Assembly (NCBI RefSeq): GCF_011764425.1
Contig: NZ_BLPF01000001.1
Location: forward strand, 2,843,001 to 2,907,000
Length of the DNA: 64,000 nt
Origin: Phytohabitans houttuyneae
GTDB lineage: Bacteria > Actinomycetota > Actinomycetes > Mycobacteriales > Micromonosporaceae
Direction of reading: 5' to 3'
The notes beneath the pieces were generated by a model, which worked only from the letters and a program-made list of their open reading frames with translations, was not told the DNA's origin and did not search any database. Position 1 is the stretch's first letter; each line of letters begins with the position of its first letter. This document shows, one piece after another, positions 25,706 through 32,745 of the stretch. The translations under genes and the position numbers were made by a program.

Positions 25706-26625
25706 CAGACCGTCGCCTCCGCCTTGACGCCGTTCCCCCGCAGCTCGTCGCCGTAGTGCCGCATGAACAGCTCCTCCAGCGAGGGCGGCGCGCTGCTCAG
25801 CGTCCGCACCTCGAAGCGGGTCAGGTACCGCAGCAGATGGTCCAGCTCGTGACTGTCCACATCGAACTTCGCGCGGCTGCCGTCGACCTTTGCGTCGTGC
25901 ACGCCGGCCTGCTCCTCGAGCCCGGTGATCGGGTGGGAGGTCTCCACCGAGATCGACGTACGCGTCAGGTGGCGCAGCTGGGCCAGCGTGCCCGCCTCCA
26001 CCGTCTTGCCCTGCCGGATGATGCTCACCCGGTCGCAGAGCGCCTCCACCTCGGAGAAGATGTGGCTCGACAGCAGGACCGTGCGCCCCTCCCGCTTCAC
26101 GTCGCGCACGCACTCCTGGAAGACCGCCTCCATCAGCGGGTCGAGGCCCGAGGTCGGCTCGTCGAGGATGTAGAGCTCCACGTCGGACGCGAACGCGGCG
26201 ACGACGGCCACCTTCTGCCGGTTGCCCTTGGAGTACGTGCGGGCCTTCTTGCTCGGGTCGAGCTGGAAACGCTCGATCAGGTCGGCGCGGCGGCGCTTGT
26301 CCAGCCCGCCCCGCAGGGCGCCGAAGAGGTCGATCGCCTCCCCGCCGGTCAGGTTCGGCCACAGGTTGACGTCGCCGGGCACGTACGCGAGGCGGCGGTG
26401 CAGCTGCACCGCGTCCCGCCACGGGTGGCCGCCGAGCAGGCTCACGTCGCCGGCGTCGGCGCGGAGCAGGCCGAGCAGCACCCGGATGGTCGTGGACTTT
26501 CCGGCGCCGTTCGGGCCCAGAAAGCCATGCACCTCACCGGTGTCGACGGACAGGTCGAGCCCGTCCAGCGCGCGGGTCTGGCCGAAGGTTTTCACCAGGC
26601 CAGCGACCGAGATCGCAGATGTCAT
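25705..26625 (-). CDS. ABC transporter ATP-binding protein
   Basis: A 306-residue ATPase of the multidrug-export type. Walker [10 protein letters not shown] (about residue 38), Q-loop near [12 protein letters not shown], a signature [10 protein letters not shown] (SKGNR in place of the usual LSGGQ), Walker [13 protein letters not shown], and switch His in [13 protein letters not shown]-terminal regulatory extension follows residue 220. It powers the permease encoded immediately downstream. ATG 26625 lies 19 bases after a perfect palindromic operator. Confidence 0.93.
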   Translation of the reverse strand: MTSAISVAGLVKTFGQTRALDGLDLSVDTGEVHGFLGPNGAGKSTTIRVLLGLLRADAGDVSLLGGHPWRDAVQLHRRLAYVPGDVNLWPNLTGGEAIDLFGALRGGLDKRRRADLIERFQLDPSKKARTYSKGNRQKVAVVAAFASDVELYILDEPTSGLDPLMEAVFQECVRDVKREGRTVLLSSHIFSEVEALCDRVSIIRQGKTVEAGTLAQLRHLTRTSISVETSHPITGLEEQAGVHDAKVDGSRAKFDVDSHELDHLLRYLTRFEVRTLSSAPPSLEELFMRHYGDELRGNGVKAEATV

Positions 26626-26643
26626 ACGGCTGACGCTACGCTC

Positions 26644-26663
26644 GTTTCACAAATTTGTGAAAC
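26644..26663. promoter_or_regulatory. Perfect 20-bp palindrome, operator of the ABC exporter operon
   Basis: GTTTCACAAATTTGTGAAAC is its own reverse complement and stands out as AT-rich in a GC-rich genome. It ends 18 bases upstream of the ATPase start. A MarR/GbsR-type regulator closes the operon and is the natural ligand, so autorepression is inferred. Confidence 0.8.
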
Positions 26664-26709
26664 GTCAGAAGCGTATGAATCGCGTCAAGAAGAGTGACCG
26701 CCGCCACTG

Positions 26710-28044
26710 TCAGAACTGGGCGTCGACCACCTCTCCCAGGCCGGACGCGACAAGCTCGTCGCGGATCAGTGCCGCGTCCCCCTCGACGACCACGGTGAGC
26801 CCCGCGGGGTTCAGGTGCTTGGCGGCCGCGGCGGAGACCGTGGCCTCGTCGGCGGCGAGGATGGCCGCGCGCAGGCTCGCGTGGTAGTCGTCCGGCAGGT
26901 CGTGCACCACGAGCGTGGCCAGCGCGCCCGCGATCGCACCCGGCGTCTGCAGCTCGACCGACAGTTGGCCGGCACGCCACGACCGGGCCACCGCCAGCTC
27001 CTCCTCGGTGACGCCCTCGGCCGCCGTACGCGAGATCTCCCCCACCGTGTCGACCAGTGCGGGCACGGTCACGGCTGTCTGCACGCCCGAGCCGACCAGC
27101 AGCCGGCCGAAGCGCCTGGACTGGCCGAACTCGCCGCGGATGCCGTACGTGTACCCGCGCACCTCGCGGATCAGATGGTTGAGCCGGGACGTGAACGCCC
27201 CGCCCAGCACCGTGGCGGCCAGCGTCATCGACACGTGGTCCGGGTGCGCGCGGTGCGGTGCCGCGTGCCCCAGCCGCAGCGTCGACTGCACCGAGCCGGG
27301 CCGGTCGACGATCACGAGCCGGCGGGCGGAGCGCGGCTCGATCGGCAGTGGCCCGCCCGCCGACTCGACCGGCTCACCCGCCCCGGCGAAGACCGTCGCG
27401 CCGAGCGCGCCGAGGTCGACGGTGGTCAGGTCGCCCGCGACAAGCAGCGTGCCCCGCTGACCGAACCAGGTCCGGTGGTACCCCACCACGTCGTCCACGC
27501 TCACGCCGGCGACCGAGTCGGGATCGCCCGAGAGCGGGCGCCCGTGCCGCTTGTCGCGCCCGAAGATGTCCGCGCGCAGCGCGGCATCGGCACGCGGCCC
27601 GGGGTCGGCCCAGTCCATGCGCAGCGCGGTGGCCTCGTCGTCGCGCACCCGGGCCACGTCGGCGGGTTCGAGGCGCGGGGTGCGGGCCGCCTCGGCGAGC
27701 AGCGCCACCGCCTCGGGCAGCCGGTCGACCGGCGCCTGCACGCCGACCCGGAACGAGTCCCAGTCCACCGAGGTGAACAGCTCCGCGCCCAGGCTCTCCA
27801 GCGCGAGCGCGTAGGCGGCCGCGTCCCGCTTGGTGGTGCCCTCTTCCAGCGCCTTGGCGACCACGGCCGCCAGCCCCTCGCTCCCGGCCGACTCGCGGCC
27901 AGCGCCCGCGTCCAGCAGCAGGGTCGCGATGGCCAGGGCCTGGCCGGGCAGGTGGGCCGCGACGACGCCGTCGCGGCGGACGACCTCGGGGAAGTGGTAC
28001 GGCCGGGCCGCGCCCGGTCCGGGACGATCAGCCACGAGACTCAT
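26710..28044 (-). CDS. M16 family peptidase-like protein, non-catalytic partner
   Basis: A 444-residue M16-fold protein starting MSLVADRPGPGAARPYHFPE. Where the catalytic partner has HLFEH, this protein reads ESAGSEGLAAVVAKALEEGT, so the zinc motif HxxEH is missing. The C-terminal half keeps the M16 substrate-clamp sequence (LNHLIREVRGYTYGIRGEFG). In bacterial M16B pairs one subunit carries the zinc site and the other supplies the Arg/Tyr clamp, and this gene fits the latter. ATG 28044 overlaps the upstream stop by four bases. Confidence 0.88.
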   Translation of the reverse strand: MSLVADRPGPGAARPYHFPEVVRRDGVVAAHLPGQALAIATLLLDAGAGRESAGSEGLAAVVAKALEEGTTKRDAAAYALALESLGAELFTSVDWDSFRVGVQAPVDRLPEAVALLAEAARTPRLEPADVARVRDDEATALRMDWADPGPRADAALRADIFGRDKRHGRPLSGDPDSVAGVSVDDVVGYHRTWFGQRGTLLVAGDLTTVDLGALGATVFAGAGEPVESAGGPLPIEPRSARRLVIVDRPGSVQSTLRLGHAAPHRAHPDHVSMTLAATVLGGAFTSRLNHLIREVRGYTYGIRGEFGQSRRFGRLLVGSGVQTAVTVPALVDTVGEISRTAAEGVTEEELAVARSWRAGQLSVELQTPGAIAGALATLVVHDLPDDYHASLRAAILAADEATVSAAAAKHLNPAGLTVVVEGDAALIRDELVASGLGEVVDAQF

Positions 28045-29330
28045 GCGGACTTCTCCTCGGGGAGGTAGGTGAGCGTGACGCGGGTCTCCGGGCGCAGCTC
28101 GGTGGCGGCCTGCACCACCTCGTCGCGCGTGATCGACTGCCAGGCGGGCAGCCGCTCCGCCACGCGGGCCGGGTCGCCGAACTGTGTTGCGTAGCGGCTC
28201 AGCGCGTCCGCCCGACCCGCCACTGTGGACAGCAACCGCCACCACGAGGTGGTCAGCAGCGCCTTGGCCCGGTCCAGCTCCTCCTGCTCGATCCCACCGG
28301 CCAGGCCGTCGACGACCTCGACGAGCCCGGCTTCCAGGTCAGCCGCGGCCACCCCGTCCCGGGCGGTCGCGGTCACGATCAGCGGCGCCGGCGCGTGTGC
28401 CAGGTCCACGCCGTACGCCGAGACGAAGTCCGGCTGCGCCAGGCGCGCGCCGTCGGCGAGCCGCTGGTACAGGCGGCTGCCCCGGCCGGTGCCGAGGATC
28501 GCGGCGAGCACGGTCACCGCGTCGTACCCCCGCGAGCCGAACGGGTGGGTGCGGTGCGAGAGGTAGACCCGCGGTGCGGGGACGTCACCGACCACGTCGT
28601 CGCGCATCGGCCCGGAGGGCGGCGCGGGGTTGGTGCCGTCCGGCGCCGGCGGGATGTCCGGGCGGGCCGGCAGGCCACCGAAGTACTTCTCGGCGAGCGC
28701 GAACACGTCTTCCGCAGCCGCGTCGCCGGCCACCGACAGCACCGCGTTGTTCGGCGCGTAGTACGTCGTGTGGAACGCCGCGAACGTGGGCAGGTCGGCC
28801 GCGTTTAGATCCTCCATCGAGCCGATCGTCGCGTGGTGGTACGGGTGCCCGGGCGGGTAGAGCAGCGGCAGCAGGCGCAGCCACGCGTCGCCGTACGGCA
28901 CGTTGTCGTACCGCTGGCGCCGCTCGTTCTTGACCACCTCGCGCTGGTTGTCCAGCGTCTCCTGGGTCAGCGCCGGCACGAGCCCGCCCATGCGGTCCGC
29001 CTCGAGCCACAGCGCCAGCTCCAGGTGCTCGGCCGGCAAGGTCTCGAAGTAGTTGGTGCGGTCCTGGCTGGTCGTCGCGTTGAGTGAGCCGCCCGCGCCC
29101 TGGATCAGTCGCATGTGCTCGGTCTTCGCCACGTGCTCGGACCCCTCGAACATCAGGTGCTCGAAGAGGTGCGCGAACCCGGCCTGGCCGTCCGGCTCGT
29201 GCCGCGAGCCCACGTCGTACCAGATGTTGACGGCCACCACCGGGGCCGTGCGATCCTCGCTGACGACGACGCGCAGGCCGTTGTCGAGGCGGGCGGTTTC
29301 GATGGGCCACGGGTAGCCGGTCGGCGACAT
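28041..29330 (-). CDS. M16 family zinc metallopeptidase, catalytic subunit
   Basis: A 429-residue peptidase beginning MSPTGYPWPIETARLDNGLR. The inverted zinc motif is HLFEHLMFEGS (about residues 57-67) with the downstream Glu in EVVKNERRQRY. Related proteins degrade peptides as M16B heterodimers or act like processing peptidases. It is coupled (ATGA) to the inactive partner gene downstream, so the two likely form a clam-shell heterodimer. It is divergent from the metallophosphoesterase gene 84 bases away. Confidence 0.92.
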   Translation of the reverse strand: MSPTGYPWPIETARLDNGLRVVVSEDRTAPVVAVNIWYDVGSRHEPDGQAGFAHLFEHLMFEGSEHVAKTEHMRLIQGAGGSLNATTSQDRTNYFETLPAEHLELALWLEADRMGGLVPALTQETLDNQREVVKNERRQRYDNVPYGDAWLRLLPLLYPPGHPYHHATIGSMEDLNAADLPTFAAFHTTYYAPNNAVLSVAGDAAAEDVFALAEKYFGGLPARPDIPPAPDGTNPAPPSGPMRDDVVGDVPAPRVYLSHRTHPFGSRGYDAVTVLAAILGTGRGSRLYQRLADGARLAQPDFVSAYGVDLAHAPAPLIVTATARDGVAAADLEAGLVEVVDGLAGGIEQEELDRAKALLTTSWWRLLSTVAGRADALSRYATQFGDPARVAERLPAWQSITRDEVVQAATELRPETRVTLTYLPEEKSA

Positions 29331-29414
29331 GCGCTCGACGGTAGCGGATCTATCGCTGTCCGCATGCAACGGTCCCTCGACGGTGGCCGGGCGGCCGCGA
29401 AGCATACTCGGGAC

Positions 29415-30941
29415 ATGCTGTGTGAGCCGTACCTGCTCGACCCGACCCCGGACGGCGTGCACGTCGTCTGGCACACCGAGGCGCCCGGCTCCCACCACGC
29501 GGTGCTCGTCGGCCCGGCCGTCGCCGGCATGACCGAGGAGCGGGCCCGCGCGGCCGCCACCGGCACGCCGGGCGAGGGCGAGGGATGGCGCCGCTTCACC
29601 GCCGGCACCACCGAGCTGTCCCGCACCCGGGAGGACCAGGAGTCTTCGGTACCGGGCCGGGTGTACCCGATCGTCACGCGCCGCCCGGTCCACCGCCACC
29701 TGGCCACCGTCACCGGGCTGGCCGCCGGGCGGACGCCGTACCGGGTGGTCTCCGGCGGCACCGTCACGCAGGCGTACACGCTCGCGCCCGCGCCGCCGCC
29801 GGACCGGCCGGTGCGGCTGCTGCTCACCAGCGACCACCAGCTCAAGCCGATGGTCCCGGCCAACCTGGCGAAGGTGGCCGAGACCGCGGGCGTGACCTTC
29901 GACGGGGTGCTGATGGCCGGCGACATGGTGAACGCGCCGGACCGGGCCAGCGAGTGGTTCGACACCACCGCGGAGCCGCCGTTCTTCCGCACGTTCGAGC
30001 GGATCCTCGCGCACTCGCCGATCTACCCCGCGATCGGCAACCACGAGGTGATGGGGCGCTGGTCCGACACGGCGACGCTGGACGCGCAGTTCAACGACCC
30101 GCAGCCGGGCGACTGGAACATCACCACATACCAGGAGATGTTCCCCTACCCGCGCAGCGAGTCCGGCGGCCAGCGCTGGTGGTCCCGCACGATCGGCGAC
30201 GTGCACGTGATCTGCCTCTTCGCCACGCAGGTGTGGCGCACACCGCACCCGGAGGGGCGGGGCAAGTTCCAGGAGGCGCTCGAAGACGTCGACTGCCCCG
30301 AGCGGTGGGGCCACGGACAGTTCATCTTCGAGCCGATCAAGCGCGGCTCCAGGCAGTTCGCCTTCCTGGAAGGCGAGCTCGCGTCGCCGGCCGCCCGCGC
30401 GGCGCGCTACCGCGTGGTGATGTTCCACCACCCGAGCCATGGCCTGGGCAGCCACTCGGTGCCGCCCTACACCGACCCGGTCCGGGTGGTCGGCACCAAG
30501 TCCATCCGGTACGAGTACCCGCTCGCCGACGACTACATCCTGCGCGACGTGGAGCCGCTGCTCTCCGCGGCCGGTGTCCATCTTGTCCTCAATGGACACT
30601 CTCACGTGTGGAACCGCTTCCGGAACGCGGCCGGCGTCAACTGGCTGGAGACGTCCAATGTGGGCAACAGCTACGGCGCGTACGACGTGACCTCGGGCAT
30701 GACCCGCTGGTACCCGCCGGGCTACGTGCTTCAGGGCGACCCGGGTGGCCTGCAGCCGATCGTGCCGACGGTCGCGCCGTACGTGCGCTCCGACGGCGTG
30801 CCGCTGCCGTTCGTGGCGAGCAACGAGATCACCGTCTTTTCGCTGCTCGATTCGGCCGCGGGCGTCGTGCGGTCGTACCGCCACGACACCCGCCAACCGG
30901 CGTCACCGGCCGTGCTGTTCGACGAGTTCTCCCTCACCTGA
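29415..30941 (+). CDS. Calcineurin-like metallophosphoesterase
   Basis: A 508-residue protein with an N-terminal fibronectin-like or purple-acid-phosphatase-like region (WHTEAPGSHHAVLVG, ATVTGLAAGRTPYRVV) and a metallophosphoesterase core: LLTSDHQLK, LMAGDMVN, AIGNHEVMG, VVMFHHPSHG and LNGHSHVWN. These provide the Asp/His/Asn ligands for two metals. ATG 29415 (MLCEPYLLDPTPDGVHVV) is used; there is no signal peptide, so it acts in the cytoplasm unless exported another way. The substrate is not evident. Confidence 0.87.
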   Translation: MLCEPYLLDPTPDGVHVVWHTEAPGSHHAVLVGPAVAGMTEERARAAATGTPGEGEGWRRFTAGTTELSRTREDQESSVPGRVYPIVTRRPVHRHLATVTGLAAGRTPYRVVSGGTVTQAYTLAPAPPPDRPVRLLLTSDHQLKPMVPANLAKVAETAGVTFDGVLMAGDMVNAPDRASEWFDTTAEPPFFRTFERILAHSPIYPAIGNHEVMGRWSDTATLDAQFNDPQPGDWNITTYQEMFPYPRSESGGQRWWSRTIGDVHVICLFATQVWRTPHPEGRGKFQEALEDVDCPERWGHGQFIFEPIKRGSRQFAFLEGELASPAARAARYRVVMFHHPSHGLGSHSVPPYTDPVRVVGTKSIRYEYPLADDYILRDVEPLLSAAGVHLVLNGHSHVWNRFRNAAGVNWLETSNVGNSYGAYDVTSGMTRWYPPGYVLQGDPGGLQPIVPTVAPYVRSDGVPLPFVASNEITVFSLLDSAAGVVRSYRHDTRQPASPAVLFDEFSLT

Positions 30942-31034
30942 ACGGCCCACACCTCGCCGGTGATCCCGCCCACCCGATCACGCCGGTGCGCAAGCGGTCC
31001 GTAGGGGTTTCAGGAATGGGATATGATGCCGAGC

Positions 31035-31094
31035 GTGACCCGATGGTATGCGTGCTTTAGTTGGCCGGCGCTGGCGCCGGCGACTGAGGCATGA
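31035..31094 (+). CDS. Aromatic-rich leader peptide of the DAHP synthase attenuator
   Basis: The frame encodes VTRWYACFSWPALAPATEA with Trp, Tyr, Phe and Trp within seven codons. A TATGAT -10-like hexamer at 31022-31027 lies seven bases before GTG 31035, so the message may be leaderless; in-frame ATGs at 31023 and 31026 are alternatives giving MMPSVTRWYAC. The stop at 31092 is followed by palindromic sequence and a terminator hairpin at 31132, then DAHP synthase at 31233. Ribosome stalling at aromatic codons when charged tRNAs are scarce would favour read-through, as in trp attenuation. Confidence 0.75.
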   Translation: MTRWYACFSWPALAPATEA

Positions 31095-31131
31095 GCGCAT
31101 GACCTAGGTCACCACCCGCCAGAGCCGGCAC

Positions 31132-31156
31132 AAGGGCAGGAGAAACTCCTGCCCTT
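31132..31156 (+). terminator. Attenuator terminator upstream of DAHP synthase
   Basis: AAGGGCAGGAG (31132-31142) pairs perfectly with 31146-31156 around an AAA loop and is followed by TCGCG. It lies 38 bases after the leader-peptide stop and 77 bases before the aroF-like GTG. Competing GCCGGC segments at about 31065-31081 and 31124-31129 could form the alternative structure. Confidence 0.8.
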
Positions 31157-31232
31157 TCGCGCGTAACAACGACGCAGAGCCGGCTTCGGCCCCGGGACGC
31201 CGGCCCCGGGGTGGCTGGCGGAAGGACTTCCA

Positions 31233-32288
31233 GTGACTCTCCCGAGCGTGCAGCGGGTAAGTGACCAGCGGATCGACAAGGTCGTCCCGCTGGTGTCGCC
31301 CGCACTTCTACACCATGAGCTGCCCCTAGATGATGATCTCTCGGCTGCGGTGGTCGATGGTCGGCGTGCCGTCGCCCGCGTCCTGGACCGGGAGGACGAC
31401 CGCCTGATGGTCGTCGTCGGCCCGTGTTCGGTGCACGACCCCGTGGCCGCCCTCGAGTACGCGGACCGCCTCGCCGAGACAGCGGAGCGGCTTTCCGACG
31501 ACCTGCTCATCGTGATGCGGGTCTACTTTGAAAAGCCCCGCTCGACCGTCGGCTGGAAGGGGCTCATCAACGACCCCGGCCTGGACGGCTCCGGCGACGT
31601 CAACACCGGCCTGCGCACCGCGCGCTCGCTGCTGCTGCAGGTGTTGCGCAAGGGACTGCCGGTGGGCTGTGAGTTCCTCGACCCGATCACGCCGCAGTAC
31701 ATCGCCGACACCGTCTCGTGGGGCGCGATCGGCGCCCGCACCGTCGAGAGCCAGGTGCACCGCCAGCTCGCCTCCGGCCTCTCCATGCCGATCGGGATGA
31801 AAAACCGGCCGGACGGGGCGATCTCCACGGCCGTCGACGCGATCAAGGCCGCGGCGGTGCCGCACGTGTTTCCCGGCATCGACGTGTCCGGTACACCGGC
31901 GATCCTGCACACCCGCGGCAACGCCGACTGCCACCTCGTGCTGCGCGGCGGGCGGGGCGGCCCGAACTACGGCGCCGAGGATGTGGCCGGCGCACTCGGC
32001 CTGCTCCGCGCGGCCGGGCTGCCGGAGCGGCTGATCGTTGACGCCAGCCACGACAACAGCGGCAAGGACCACACCCGCCAGCCGATCGTGGCGCAGGACG
32101 TCTCCGCGCAGCTGGCCGCCGGCCAGCGCGGTATCGCCGGCGTCATGCTCGAGTCGTTCCTGGAGCCGGGACGCCAGGACCTCGACCCCACGCGCCCGCT
32201 CGCGTACGGCAAGTCGATCACCGACGCCTGCATGGGCTGGGACACCACCGTTCAGGTGCTGGAAGGGCTGGCGTCCGCCCACCGCTGA
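31233..32288 (+). CDS. 3-deoxy-7-phosphoheptulonate synthase, class I (DAHP synthase)
   Basis: A 351-residue enzyme that joins phosphoenolpyruvate and erythrose 4-phosphate at the entry of the shikimate pathway. Class I (AroFGH) motifs are VVVGPCSVHDP, RVYFEKPRSTVGWKG, IGARTVESQVHR, IGMKNRPDG and DASHDNSGKDH. GTG 31233 (VTLPSVQRVSDQRIDKVVPL) follows AAGGA. An N-terminal extension of about 60 residues is where feedback regulation by aromatic amino acids is set in this class. Expression looks controlled by the aromatic leader peptide and terminator directly upstream. Confidence 0.95.
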   Translation: MTLPSVQRVSDQRIDKVVPLVSPALLHHELPLDDDLSAAVVDGRRAVARVLDREDDRLMVVVGPCSVHDPVAALEYADRLAETAERLSDDLLIVMRVYFEKPRSTVGWKGLINDPGLDGSGDVNTGLRTARSLLLQVLRKGLPVGCEFLDPITPQYIADTVSWGAIGARTVESQVHRQLASGLSMPIGMKNRPDGAISTAVDAIKAAAVPHVFPGIDVSGTPAILHTRGNADCHLVLRGGRGGPNYGAEDVAGALGLLRAAGLPERLIVDASHDNSGKDHTRQPIVAQDVSAQLAAGQRGIAGVMLESFLEPGRQDLDPTRPLAYGKSITDACMGWDTTVQVLEGLASAHR

Positions 32289-32297
32289 CGACTTCGC

Positions 32298-32331
32298 GAC
32301 CTTGCACCCCGTGGCCGCGGGGTGCAAGGTC
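32298..32331. terminator. 13-bp bidirectional terminator hairpin
   Basis: GACCTTGCACCCC (32298-32310) pairs exactly with 32319-32331 around eight bases. It separates DAHP synthase from the convergent GlsB-type gene and can serve both. Confidence 0.85.
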
Positions 32332-32337
32332 AGTGCG

Positions 32338-32616
32338 TCAGGCCGTTTTGCGGCGCCCGCTCGAGCCCATGACCCGGGCCGCCAGGTAGACGAACAGCAC
32401 CGCGAGCGCGATCTGGATGGCGTGCCGGATCCAGTCGATGCCCTTGGTGTCGCCGACGCCCAGCCAGTCCGCGATCACGCCGCCGAGCAGCGCCGCCGCG
32501 ATACCGACGCCGATCGTGACCCACACGGAAATGTTCTGCCTGCCGGGCAGCAGCAGCCGGCCCAGCATGCCGACGATGGCGCCACCGATGATGGCCCAGA
32601 GAATCGTTCCGATCAT
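32338..32616 (-). CDS. GlsB/YeaQ/YmgE family small membrane protein
   Basis: A 92-residue protein with the family pattern IGTILWAIIGGAIVGMLGRL, then VTIGVGIAAALLGGVIADWL and a third helix AIQIALAVLFVYLAARVM, followed by a basic tail SSGRRKTA. Glycine-rich helices of this type mark the transglycosylase-associated/GlsB stress family, whose biochemical role is unknown. ATG 32616; no clear Shine-Dalgarno. Confidence 0.88.
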   Translation of the reverse strand: MIGTILWAIIGGAIVGMLGRLLLPGRQNISVWVTIGVGIAAALLGGVIADWLGVGDTKGIDWIRHAIQIALAVLFVYLAARVMGSSGRRKTA

Positions 32617-32745
32617 GTGGGGAGCGTATGACCGGTGCTCACCTGAAAAGTGTGGTTTGCCAGGAAAGCCCGGACCACTCGTGAAAGTGCTGTGAAGATC
32701 CGTATCAACTGCAACCCCGGCCTCACCTCTGGACGTCTTGGAGGC

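Noticed and set aside
23534-26422. Apparent fusion of ABC permease and MarR regulator in one long frame
   Set aside because: The fusion appears only because one base is missing at 24118-24121. With it, the permease stops at 24075 in the usual RRRDLSL ending, and the regulator has its own ATG and ribosome site after a hairpin.
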